Shown here piece after piece: positions 46,154 to 53,326 of a stretch of DNA of 64,000 bases. The stretch lies in contig UCKS01000007.1 of NCBI GenBank assembly GCA_900473045.1, forward strand, positions 5,122 through 69,121, given 5' to 3'. Both the position numbers and the translations under genes were made by a program. Source of the stretch: Hyphomicrobiales bacterium. GTDB taxonomy: Bacteria > Pseudomonadota > Alphaproteobacteria > Rhizobiales > Rhizobiaceae. The notes below the pieces were generated by a model. That model saw only the letters and a list, made by a program, of their open reading frames with translations, had not been told where the DNA came from and ran no database searches. Within the stretch, counting starts at the first letter, position 1, and every line of letters begins with the position of its first letter.

Positions 46154-47218
46154 TCACGCTGCGACTGGCGTCACTTCGACGGTGAGATGCGACAGCCCGG
46201 TGAGCTTGGCGAGCTTTTCCTTGTAGAAAGCCGGCGGGTGCGGGTCTTGTGTGGCGATGGCGACGATGGCGGCATTGTGCCCCGGACCGACCTGCCAGAC
46301 GTGCAGATCGGTGATCGTCTCCTGCGGCGTTTCGATGCGCTGACGGATTTCCGACTGCAGGTCGCTGACCGTGTCGGTCGCGTCGATCAGGATCAGGCCG
46401 GTCTGGCGGATCAGGCTCCACGACCAGCGGGCGATGACCAGCGCGCCGACGACCCCCATGGCCGGATCGAGCCAGAGCCAGCCATAGATGCTGCCTGCCA
46501 GAAGTGCCAGAATGGCCAGCACCGAGGTCAGCGCATCCGCCATCACATGCAGATAGGCGGCGCGCAGGTTGTTATCGGCACCGGGTTTTGCCGCAGCGGG
46601 ACCGTGATCCCCGTGGCTATGGGGCTCGTGGCTGTGGCCGGCATGATCGTGATGATCGTGGCCGCCCGCAGGCTCGGCCCTTGCAGCGTGCGCATGCGGG
46701 GCATGAGAGTGGCCGCTATGCGCATGGCCGCCGTGGGAATGGCCGCCGTGCGAATGGCCCAGATGCTGGTGATCGTCCTTGAGCAGGAAGGCGGAGAGGA
46801 GATTGACGGCAAGGCCGGCAACCGCCACGGCGATAGCCTGCGAAAAGCTGATCTGGACGGGATTGGCGAACCGCAGAAGGCTTTCCCAGCCGATCAGCAG
46901 CGCGATCAGGGCGAGAACGATGGCGCTGGCGAAACCGGCGAGATCGCCGAGCTTGCCGGTGCCGAAGGTGAAGCGTGGATTGCGCGCCTGGCGCCGTGCA
47001 TAGAGATAGGCGAGCGCCGTGATCAGCATTGCACCGGCATGGGTGGACATATGCCAGCCATCGGCCACCAGCGCCATCGAGCCGTAGAGATTGCCGGCGA
47101 CAATCTCACCGACCATCATTGTTGCGGTCAGCGCGATGACCAGCCAGACACGCCGCTCGTTGCGCCGGTGACCTGCGCCGAGGAAGACATGTTCGTGAAC
47201 CAGGTTTTCTGTCGGCAT
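46154..47218 (-). CDS. dmeF: Cation diffusion facilitator, DmeF-like Co/Ni efflux
   Basis: A 354-residue CDF transporter. It begins MPTENLVHEHVFLGAGHRRN, typical of DmeF, and has six membrane helices; ALVADGWHMSTHAGAMLITA contains the His/Asp metal-site residues of helix 2. A long cytoplasmic His-rich loop (about residues 150-215, HSHGGHSHGGHAHSGHSH) lies between helices 4 and 5. It exports Co2+ and Ni2+ in exchange for protons. It is transcribed with the RcnR-type regulator just upstream. Confidence 0.95.
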   Translation of the reverse strand: MPTENLVHEHVFLGAGHRRNERRVWLVIALTATMMVGEIVAGNLYGSMALVADGWHMSTHAGAMLITALAYLYARRQARNPRFTFGTGKLGDLAGFASAIVLALIALLIGWESLLRFANPVQISFSQAIAVAVAGLAVNLLSAFLLKDDHQHLGHSHGGHSHGGHAHSGHSHAPHAHAARAEPAGGHDHHDHAGHSHEPHSHGDHGPAAAKPGADNNLRAAYLHVMADALTSVLAILALLAGSIYGWLWLDPAMGVVGALVIARWSWSLIRQTGLILIDATDTVSDLQSEIRQRIETPQETITDLHVWQVGPGHNAAIVAIATQDPHPPAFYKEKLAKLTGLSHLTVEVTPVAA

Positions 47219-47252
47219 GAAACCATCCTCTCAAGATCGGCGCATCGGAATT

Positions 47253-47525
47253 TTAGCGCACATAGGTCCGCAGCACGGCGGACAGTTCATCGACGGCGCG
47301 CAGACGCTCCGCGTCGCTTTCGGCCAGCAGCACATGTTCGCGCAGGTGATCTTCCATCACCTCGCCGGTCAGCCCGTTCAGAGCGCCGCGAATGGAGGAG
47401 AGCAGCTGCAGGATATCGCCGCAGGGCGTTTCCACCTCCAGCGCCCGCTCGACAGCCTCGAGCTGCCCTTTCAGGCGGCGCACCCGGGCCAGCAGTTTTG
47501 TCTTTTCGCGAACGGTATGGGACAT
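47253..47525 (-). CDS. dmeR: RcnR/DmeR-type Ni/Co-responsive repressor
   Basis: A 90-residue, all-helical repressor of the CsoR/RcnR/FrmR family. Numbered from ATG 47525 (MSHTVREKTK), the metal residues are His3, Cys35, His60 and His64, the RcnR fingerprint for Ni(II)/Co(II). Arg/Lys residues along helix 1 (ARVRRLKGQ) contact DNA. AGAGAGGTG precedes the ATG, and a GTG two codons upstream is less likely. It represses dmeRF through the site at 47538-47559 and is released by metal. Confidence 0.94.
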   Translation of the reverse strand: MSHTVREKTKLLARVRRLKGQLEAVERALEVETPCGDILQLLSSIRGALNGLTGEVMEDHLREHVLLAESDAERLRAVDELSAVLRTYVR

Positions 47526-47537
47526 CGGCACCTCTCT

Positions 47538-47559
47538 ATAGTATAGGGAGGTATCCTAT
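47538..47559 (-). promoter_or_regulatory. DmeR/RcnR-family operator
   Basis: The core TATAGGGAGGTATCCTATA has the A/T-flanked G-tract layout of FrmR/RcnR-type operators (compare ATACTATAGGGGGGTATACTAT in shorter halves), with one G changed to A. It sits 13 bases upstream of the dmeR start, as expected for autorepression. Confidence 0.75.
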
Positions 47560-47709
47560 ATTTTGAGACATGGAAAGGCCCTGCGGGCGATATGTCGTTG
47601 GAAAAGACGGCGGCTGGAACGAGGACCACCTCTGAAATGCAGCTGGTTGAGACGGTGCCCTCCGCTAGGTCAACCCTTGCGACGGGGATGGGGCGTTCCG
47701 GCGTCCGCC

Positions 47710-47864
47710 GAGAGCGGCGCCACTCTCCGTCATCCTCCCCTCGGGTTTAACCCGAGGGCTCGTGGCGAGGATGCTGTGACCCGGCATCCGTCGGGTCAAA
47801 AGGCTCTTTCAGCCCAAAGACCTGGACGGGCTGGATCTCTGTGACGAGCGCAGAGATGACGGAA
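47710..47864. repeat. Dispersed intergenic palindromic repeat, copy 2
   Basis: Second copy of the element at 1166-1305. It keeps GAGAGCGGC, CACTCTCCGTCATCCTC, CGTCGGGTCAAAAG and CTGTGACGAGC. The 3' hairpin is ATCTCTGTG (47835-47843) and CGCAGAGAT (47849-47857), differing from copy 1 by paired changes that keep the stem. An extra inner palindrome, CTCGGGTTTAACCCGAG, is seen near 47741-47757. The rest of the 47566-47921 gap has no credible gene. Confidence 0.8.
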
Positions 47865-47921
47865 GTTGTGGTACACCTGTCTACAACGCCAAAGCGCTGG
47901 TGTCCGTGCCGCCGCCTGACC

Positions 47922-48806
47922 TCAAGCCACCATCCCTGCAATCAGCTTGCCGACTTCGCCAAACACCGGCTCAAGCTCCTCGGTCGGCTTCTTGCCCTCG
48001 GCGATATAGACCGATGCCAGGATCGTGTGGCCTTCTACGGGGCGCATGAAGCCGATGTCGCCCGCTTCCCCCCGGCCACTGGTGCCGGTCTTTTCACCGA
48101 TGGTCCAGGCCTTCGGAAGTCCTGCCCGCAGGCGACGGTCGCCGGTGGTGTTGGCGACGAGCCAGGCGGAGAACTGATCGCGCGAGGCCGGTGACAGGAC
48201 ATCCTGCAGCAGCAGCGTGCCGAGCGTCTGCGTCATCGCCTTCGGCGTCGTCGTGTCGCGCGGGTCGCCGATCTTTGCTTCGTTCAGTTCCGGCTCGATG
48301 CGGTCGAGACGGGTCGTCGCGTCGCCGATCGAGCGCAGCCAGTCCGTCAGCCCCTTCGGGCCGCCAAAACTCGCCAGCAGCAGGTTGGCAGCGGCATTGT
48401 CGCTATAGGTAACGGTGGCATCGCAGAGTTCGCCCACCGTCATGCCGCCGCCCACATGTTTTTCGACGACCGGCGAATAGGACAGAAGGTGTTTCTTCGA
48501 AATCGAAATCCGCCGGTCGAGCCTTTCCTCGCCTTTATCGACGCGCGCCAAAACGAAGGCCGCCGCCACCGCCTTGAAGGTCGAACACATGGCAAAACGT
48601 TCGTCCTGCCGGTGGGCGAAGGACGCCTTGGTCTTGGTATCGAGAACGTAGACACCGAGACGGCCGCCGGTTTGCTTTTCCAGCGCAGCCAACTGTTTGT
48701 CGATGTCCTTTCCGGCGGCAAAGACCATTTTCGGCGCCAGGCCGATGCTCGGCAGGAGCAGGCCGGAGCCGATGATGAACGACCGGCGATTGAACGTGAA
48801 CGACAT
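47922..48806 (-). CDS. Class A beta-lactamase
   Basis: A 294-residue serine beta-lactamase. A Tat signal (FNRRSFIIGSGLLLP) targets it to the periplasm. The active site is complete: Ser75 and Lys78 (CSTFK), Ser135-Asp136-Asn137 (YSDN), Glu171 in EPELN of the omega loop, and Lys239-Thr-Gly (EKTGTSG). The residue before the active serine is Cys, but the position corresponding to the partner cysteine of class A carbapenemases is Ser, so no such disulfide is expected. Hydrolytic spectrum is unknown. It is a chromosomal rhizobial-type enzyme. Confidence 0.95.
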   Translation of the reverse strand: MSFTFNRRSFIIGSGLLLPSIGLAPKMVFAAGKDIDKQLAALEKQTGGRLGVYVLDTKTKASFAHRQDERFAMCSTFKAVAAAFVLARVDKGEERLDRRISISKKHLLSYSPVVEKHVGGGMTVGELCDATVTYSDNAAANLLLASFGGPKGLTDWLRSIGDATTRLDRIEPELNEAKIGDPRDTTTPKAMTQTLGTLLLQDVLSPASRDQFSAWLVANTTGDRRLRAGLPKAWTIGEKTGTSGRGEAGDIGFMRPVEGHTILASVYIAEGKKPTEELEPVFGEVGKLIAGMVA

Positions 48807-49003
48807 GCGATGGATTCTCCTTGGATAGTGGTGCGGGCGACTTCAAGCTCTTGATCGCAATGACGAATATTAGGCATCGCTCACCCAGATGCGTGGCCGC
48901 TGGTGACGATGCGTAGAGAGCGATTGTGGCCGGTCTTGGCCGGAAAAACGGCATCCCAAAATCTTGTTTCGGCCGCAAAAGTGAACGGGCACACGATTTT
49001 CCG

Positions 49004-49032
49004 TTGACAATTTTCCGGAAAAGACGACATTG
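49004..49032 (+). promoter_or_regulatory. Promoter of the acetyltransferase leader
   Basis: TTGACA (49004-49009) is a perfect -35 element; 17 bases later lies a weak -10 (ACATTG, 49027-49032). The expected transcript start, about 7 bases on, falls on or beside the ATG of the leader reading frame at 49039. Confidence 0.55.
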
Positions 49033-49038
49033 CCCGCC

Positions 49039-49089
49039 ATGATCAGAACCGCAAACATCGCCCGTTGGTATTTTACGCTGCTCCCATAG
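49039..49089 (+). CDS. Leader peptide MIRTANIARWYFTLLP
   Basis: A 16-codon frame, MIRTANIARWYFTLLP, ending in TAG, with consecutive Trp-Tyr-Phe codons (TGG TAT TTT at 49066-49074). No ribosome site precedes it; with the promoter above, its mRNA would be leaderless, like trpL in rhizobia. Its only plausible role is to place a ribosome on the attenuator. No similar annotated gene is known to me. Confidence 0.6.
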   Translation: MIRTANIARWYFTLLP

Positions 49090-49142
49090 GTGCGGCTGTC
49101 TGATCTCGTTCAAACAAGCCGCCATCAGGCGGCTTTTGTTTT
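49047..49142 (+). promoter_or_regulatory. Probable aromatic-amino-acid attenuator with terminator
   Basis: Four complementary segments follow the order of classical attenuators: segment 1 AACCGCA (49047-49053), segment 2 TGCGGCTG (49091-49098), segment 3 AAGCCGCC (49116-49123) and segment 4 GGCGGCTT (49128-49135). Segments 1:2 and 3:4 can pair, and 2:3 can pair instead (GCGGCT with AGCCGC). The 3:4 stem, with ATCA loop and TTGTTTT, is an intrinsic terminator ending 42 bases before the acetyltransferase start. A ribosome stalled at the WYF codons would cover segment 1 and allow antitermination. Confidence 0.65.
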
Positions 49143-49183
49143 GGACAGCACCTGATGGCGCAAGAGCCATAAGGTGCCATGAA

Positions 49184-49687
49184 ATGTTGCAGACGACGTC
49201 CCCCACATCGCTTCACCATCCCGCCACACGCGCGCCGATGGTCACCATCCGCACGGCCAAGCAGCGCGATTTGCCAGCGCTGCGCGAGCTCATCAGCGAG
49301 CTTGCCGCCCATCACGGCGATGCCGCAGCCGTCACCCCGGAAAATCTCGAGCGCGACCTGTTCGGCCGTATGCCCTGGATCACTGCCCTTGTGGCCGAGG
49401 CCGCAGGCGAACTGATCGGTTACGCTATCCTTGTGCCGCTCTACCGCGCCCAGCAGGGTGCGCGCGGCATGGAACTGCATCATCTCTACGTCCGCTCCGC
49501 CCATCGCGGCACCGGCATCGGCCGCCACCTGGTCGCCAAGGCCCGCGAACAGGCTCGCATGGCCGGCGCGACCTACCTCTCCGTCAGCGCCGCCACCGGC
49601 AATTTCCAGGCGCACCGCTTCTATGAATCGGAAAACTTCACGCCCGGCCCGGTGACCGGCATGCGCTATCTGCAGACGCTCGCCTGA
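49184..49687 (+). CDS. GNAT family N-acetyltransferase
   Basis: A 167-residue GNAT enzyme. Motif A (acetyl-CoA pyrophosphate site) is VRSAHRGTGIGRHLVAKARE, i.e. R-x-x-G-x-G/A; the beta-4 strand is GMELHHLYVRS, and YLSVSAATGNFQAHRFYESE is the C-terminal motif B. The substrate is unknown. ATG 49184 is preceded by AAGGTG; a later ATG (MVTIRTAKQ, 49238) is a common start for relatives. It is placed behind the attenuator with aromatic codons. Confidence 0.88.
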   Translation: MLQTTSPTSLHHPATRAPMVTIRTAKQRDLPALRELISELAAHHGDAAAVTPENLERDLFGRMPWITALVAEAAGELIGYAILVPLYRAQQGARGMELHHLYVRSAHRGTGIGRHLVAKAREQARMAGATYLSVSAATGNFQAHRFYESENFTPGPVTGMRYLQTLA

Positions 49688-49724
49688 CGGCGGGTGATTT
49701 CAGGGCAGCAGCATTATGGCGATG

Positions 49725-49746
49725 GGCGCGTTCCAAGGAACGCGCC
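49725..49746 (+). terminator. Hairpin after the acetyltransferase gene
   Basis: A perfect stem, GGCGCGTTCC (49725-49734) and GGAACGCGCC (49737-49746), separated only by AA. No T run follows, so it is a weak terminator candidate. Confidence 0.45.
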
Positions 49747-49764
49747 TGCGCGATCGTTCTCATA

Positions 49765-49792
49765 TTGCTTTATACACATCGATGTGTATAAT
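49765..49792 (+). promoter_or_regulatory. hicAB promoter and operator
   Basis: The perfect 20-bp palindrome TATACACATCGATGTGTATA (49771-49790) lies between TTGCTT (-35, 49765-49770) and overlaps TATAAT (-10, 49787-49792). A repressor bound here would block RNA polymerase. The -10 predicts a start at about 49799, the base before the hicA ATG. Confidence 0.8.
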
Positions 49793-49799
49793 TTAACGC

Positions 49800-49988
49800 A
49801 TGCTGAGTGCAGACATCATTTCCGCATTGAGGAAGGACGGCTGGTATGAGGTGGCGAGAAAGGGCAGCCATGTCCAATTCAAACACCCCGACAAGCCCGG
49901 TCGCGTCACCGTTCCGCACCCCAAGCGCGACATTCCCATCGGAACGCTCAAAAGCATCGAAAAGCAGGCCGGTTTGAAACTGAGGTAG
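49800..49988 (+). CDS. hicA: HicA toxin, mRNA interferase
   Basis: A 62-residue HicA with the dsRBD-like core: DIISALRKDGWYEVARKGSH, where the catalytic His follows Gly-Ser, then QFKHPDKPGRVTVPHPKRDI. It cleaves mRNA. There is no ribosome site before the ATG; the promoter places the transcript start at or next to it, so translation is probably leaderless. hicB follows after 5 bases. Confidence 0.95.
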   Translation: MLSADIISALRKDGWYEVARKGSHVQFKHPDKPGRVTVPHPKRDIPIGTLKSIEKQAGLKLR

Positions 49989-49993
49989 CCCAC

Positions 49994-50398
49994 ATGCGCA
50001 ATTATATCGGATTGATCCACAAGGACGCCAAGAGCGACTACGGTGTATCCTTCCCCGATTTTCCTGGCGTGATTTCAGCGGGGACCGATCTTGACGACGC
50101 CCGGCAGATGGCAGCCGACGCACTGGCCTTTCACCTCGAAGGCCTTGCCGAGGATGGCCTTCCCATTGCCGAGCCCTCCAGTCTCGAAACGGTCATGGCC
50201 GATCCGGATAACAGGAACGGCGTTGCCATTCTGGTCGGCGTCAAGACGGACATGAAGAAGGCGGTGCGTGTGAACGTGACCTTGCCGGAAGATGTTCTTC
50301 GACAGATCGACCGTTTCGCAGAAACCAAAGGATTGACACGATCGGGGTTCATCGCGCTGGCTGCGTTGCACGAGATCGACCGCGACGACGCGGCTTGA
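49994..50398 (+). CDS. hicB: HicB antitoxin
   Basis: A 134-residue antitoxin. The N-terminal HicB fold (MRNYIGLIHKDAKSDYGVSF, then PDFPGVISAGTDLDDARQMA) binds HicA; the C-terminus (VRVNVTLPEDVLRQIDRFAE, TKGLTRSGFIALAALHEI) is a ribbon-helix-helix domain that binds DNA, presumably the palindrome upstream of hicA. GAGGTAG precedes the ATG. Confidence 0.95.
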   Translation: MRNYIGLIHKDAKSDYGVSFPDFPGVISAGTDLDDARQMAADALAFHLEGLAEDGLPIAEPSSLETVMADPDNRNGVAILVGVKTDMKKAVRVNVTLPEDVLRQIDRFAETKGLTRSGFIALAALHEIDRDDAA

Positions 50399-50528
50399 TC
50401 AACGCCAATGCAGTTCAGGCCTCCCTTAGACTGCTGAGAAAGTCATTTTCTCGGCATTTTTCAGGTCATTTGGGAAATTAGGCTATTGCCAAGTCTTTCG
50501 TCATCACTGTGCTCCTCACGGGGATGAT

Positions 50529-50550
50529 GGAGAGTGAGGTTTCACTCTCC
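50529..50550 (+). terminator. Hairpin downstream of hicAB
   Basis: A 9-bp perfect stem, GGAGAGTGA (50529-50537) and TCACTCTCC (50542-50550), with a GGTT loop. No T run. It may terminate hicAB or the convergent truncated hicB, or be a fragment of a palindromic repeat. Confidence 0.45.
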
Positions 50551-50593
50551 CCAGGCAATCGTATTGAGGGTTTGTCAGCAAGCTAAAGGTCAC

Positions 50594-50803
50594 TCAGACA
50601 GCCTTTTGCGGGTCCGTGCCGATCCTGGTGCAGGTTTCGATGTAGTCATTCACGGCTTCGTGGAATGCCGCTTTCAGATCCGCTACCGTATCGGCGTGAA
50701 AGCCGATGCCGTCGGTAATGCCCGCAATTCGGCCGAAAAAGATCTCGTCCTCCGCGTCGTAGTCGATCCGCGCTGCATAGCCCTTGTAGGACATGGTGTT
50801 CAT
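50594..50803 (-). CDS. Orphan, C-terminally truncated HicB-like protein
   Basis: A 69-residue protein, MNTMSYKGYAARIDYDAEDE then AGITDGIGFHADTVADLKAA and FHEAVNDYIETCTRIGTDPQ-KAV. This is the N-terminal domain of the chromosomal HicB family; full proteins continue for ~40 residues with a ribbon-helix-helix domain, absent here. No hicA-like gene lies beside it. It may be a leftover or a stand-alone inhibitor. Confidence 0.75.
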   Translation of the reverse strand: MNTMSYKGYAARIDYDAEDEIFFGRIAGITDGIGFHADTVADLKAAFHEAVNDYIETCTRIGTDPQKAV

Positions 50804-50921
50804 GGCTTCCGTCCGCGCTGGCTGCAAGTAATACCATTTTACGGATGCCCGAAACGGAAGCAAGCGCCTGCCTTGTCTTTAAGACCAGCGAGGTGGGGCA
50901 CTGTGGGCCGACCCAACCATC

Positions 50922-51842
50922 CTACTCAACCACTGGCACAGCCTTCAGATACGCCGCGATCGCTTCGCGATCGGACGCTGGCAGCTTGGCCATGTTCTGC
51001 TGAACCTCGACCATTGAGCCCCCGGCCGAGTCGAATTCGGGCGTGAATCCGGTTTCGAGATAGGTGACGATATCGCCCTCGCTCCAGGAGCCGATGCTTT
51101 TCGAACCCGGCGTGATGTTGGGGATGCGGCCCTCGCCTTCCGGGTTGGGGGCGCCCGCCAGCCATTGCGCAGTCTCGAAACCGCCGAGCGCATTGCGTGG
51201 CGTGTGGCATTCGCCGCAATGACCGGGGCCTTCGACGAGGTACTGGCCGCGGGCGATTTTCGGATTGGCCGTATCGACCGTCACGCGCGGCTTGTCGGTG
51301 AAGAACAGCAGTTTCCAGCCGCCAAGGGCCAAGCGGATGTTGAACGGGAACGGCAAGTCATGTGGTGGCGCTACATTGGCGCTCTTCGGCAGGGTTTTCA
51401 GAAAGCCCCAGAGGTCGTTGATATCCTTCGGCGTCAGCCGGGCGTAGGAGCCATAGGGAAACGACGGATAGAGATGTTCACCTTGCTTACCGACACCGCG
51501 CGTCATCGCATTGCCGAATTCGGCCAGCGTCCAACTGCCGATGCCGGCAGTTTCATCCGGGGAGATATTGGGGACGTGGAATGTGCCAAACGGGCTTTTC
51601 AGCGGCAATCCACCGGATAGGACCAGCTTGGCATCACCTTCGGATTTTGCCGCCGCATGACAGCTGGTACAGCCGCCCGCCCAGAATATCTGTTCGCCAT
51701 TGGCAAGATCCGGTGCGCCGACCTGATCCCAATGGGCTATGGGCCATGGTTCGGGTTTGGTCAGGAACCAGGCAACGCCAGCGGCCAAGGCTGCGAACAC
51801 GACGACCGCCGTAACCAGTTTTCGAACCCGCACACCCATCAT
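50922..51842 (-). CDS. Membrane-anchored diheme cytochrome c
   Basis: A 306-residue protein with an N-terminal membrane anchor (LVTAVVVFAALAAGVAWFLT) and two c-type heme sites, CTSCH and CGECH, each followed by family spacing typical of Cytochrome_C class I domains. Met ligands are likely in the later part of each domain (for example GSMVEVQQNMAKLP). It transfers electrons in the periplasm, possibly for an alcohol/aldehyde dehydrogenase. It lies just downstream of the cytochrome c' gene on the same strand. Confidence 0.9.
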   Translation of the reverse strand: MMGVRVRKLVTAVVVFAALAAGVAWFLTKPEPWPIAHWDQVGAPDLANGEQIFWAGGCTSCHAAAKSEGDAKLVLSGGLPLKSPFGTFHVPNISPDETAGIGSWTLAEFGNAMTRGVGKQGEHLYPSFPYGSYARLTPKDINDLWGFLKTLPKSANVAPPHDLPFPFNIRLALGGWKLLFFTDKPRVTVDTANPKIARGQYLVEGPGHCGECHTPRNALGGFETAQWLAGAPNPEGEGRIPNITPGSKSIGSWSEGDIVTYLETGFTPEFDSAGGSMVEVQQNMAKLPASDREAIAAYLKAVPVVE

Positions 51843-51933
51843 CCGCTCCTAACCGCATCATCCGGAAAACACATTTGGCGCGCCGGCCGGGCGCGCCAAA
51901 AATCGCAGTTTGAGTGGGGCGCGGCCCGCCGGG

Positions 51934-52371
51934 TCATTTCTTGACGCGGTAGGCCTGATGACAGTCGCCACAATTCTTGCCGATGATACCAAGGGCTGCC
52001 CCGACGCCGGCCTGGTCTGCCGGAAGCTGGGCAAGCGCCATATCGGCGTCGGCGCCGAGCTTGGCCGCCTTGGCCTTGAAGTCGTCGATATTGTCCCAGA
52101 TTTTCGGGGATGCTTCGGAATTTGCCTCGGAGCCGGCCGGGAACTGATCCGGAAAAGCCTTGATATTGCTGCTGATCGTCTTCAGCGCCGTCTTCACGAC
52201 CTCGGCATCGTAGGGTTTTTCGCCCTTGGCGATCCCGGCAAGCGCGCCCGTCGATCCGCCGATCTGCTTCATCAGCCCTTCGCGAACCTTGACCGGATCA
52301 TCCGCAGCGATGACGGCGCTTACGCCACAGCCTGCAATCACGAGCGCCGTCAGTATCATTTTCAACTTCAT
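51934..52371 (-). CDS. Cytochrome c-prime type protein
   Basis: A 145-residue protein with a signal peptide (MILTALVIAGCGVSAVIAAD) and a four-helix bundle. The heme site CGDCH is near the C-terminus (GKNCGDCHQAYRVKK), the hallmark of class II cytochromes c'. These bind NO and protect against nitrosative stress. The start MKLKMILTA is used; an upstream extension is spurious. It probably forms a unit with the diheme cytochrome, 91 bases away. Confidence 0.92.
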   Translation of the reverse strand: MKLKMILTALVIAGCGVSAVIAADDPVKVREGLMKQIGGSTGALAGIAKGEKPYDAEVVKTALKTISSNIKAFPDQFPAGSEANSEASPKIWDNIDDFKAKAAKLGADADMALAQLPADQAGVGAALGIIGKNCGDCHQAYRVKK

Positions 52372-52550
52372 CCAAATCTCCTGCTCTGGCGAGACGCCGC
52401 CCGGACTGGCGAAGCGGGTTCTCTCAATCGATGCGCGGGCATGATTGCATGTTGCGATCACGAAGGAAGTAACATTTTTTTGAAATCGAGTTTATCGCAT
52501 CCGCCAAGGGCTTGAATTAACAGGAGTATTTTACTCATGTTATCCGTCGA

Positions 52551-53189
52551 TCACCCCTGCGACACCCAGCCGTGCCATGCGGTCAGCACCGCCACAGCGA
52601 TCAGCACCACGCCGACCGTCTTGCCGATAATGGCCGTGGCGCGCGGGCTGGAGACGATGACATCGCGGCTGCGACCGGCCGCCAGCGCCAGGCTGCCATA
52701 GACGGCAAGCTGGGTCAGCGAAATCATGATCGCCATGATCAGCGCCTGCGACCAGAGCGGCCCGAACTGCGGCTTGAGGAACTGCGGGTATACTGCAAGC
52801 ATGAACAGATAGGCCTTGGGATTGAGGATACTGGTCAACGCACCGCGGCGAAAGCTCGTCCACAGCGACAGCCGCGCACCGGGCTCGACCGAGGCGATCG
52901 CTATGCTGCTGCGGGCAAGTGAAAAGCCTATCCAGGCGATATAGGCAGCACCCGCGAGCAGCAGCACGTTGAAAAGCTCCGGCACCAGGTGCAGCAGGAA
53001 ACCGACGCCGAGCGCGGCATAAAGCGTGTGGAACACGCCGCCCGCCATGATGCCGGCTGTGGCCGTCAGGCCGGACGCCCGGCCGCCGGTCAGCGCATTG
53101 GCCATGACGAAGACCATGTCCATGCCGGGCACGATGATGATCCCGAAGAGGAGCGTGAAGAAGAGCCAGAGGTTTTCCGCGTAGGTCAT
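52551..53189 (-). CDS. LysE/RhtB family amino-acid exporter
   Basis: A 212-residue protein with six membrane segments. The family signature is FGIIIVPGMDMVFVMANALT, with PGMD in place of the common PGP motif, then GRASGLTATAGIMAGGVFHT. It exports amino acids or related metabolites; no substrate can be read. It starts MTYAENLWLFFTLL and is divergent from the WYL regulator. Confidence 0.9.
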   Translation of the reverse strand: MTYAENLWLFFTLLFGIIIVPGMDMVFVMANALTGGRASGLTATAGIMAGGVFHTLYAALGVGFLLHLVPELFNVLLLAGAAYIAWIGFSLARSSIAIASVEPGARLSLWTSFRRGALTSILNPKAYLFMLAVYPQFLKPQFGPLWSQALIMAIMISLTQLAVYGSLALAAGRSRDVIVSSPRATAIIGKTVGVVLIAVAVLTAWHGWVSQG

Positions 53190-53326
53190 GTCAGTTATCC
53201 GTCGATCAAGAGAGGAGTGCGCTTGCCACAACGCTGGTTTTTCAAGCGCTTGCCCGCATGCTATACCCTCACCCAACTGACAGGGTTCTGTCAGGAGCGT
53301 TTCGCCCGGTGATAAAAAGGTGGCCC

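Noticed and set aside
46070-47566. Plus-strand frame of ~498 codons over dmeF/dmeR
   Set aside because: Antisense shadow; dmeF and dmeR carry full metal-site residues and an operator on the minus strand.
50410-50600. Third copy of the dispersed repeat
   Set aside because: It shares only short words with the two clear copies (for example GTCATC and ACTCTCC); the hairpin is different, so I do not call it a copy.
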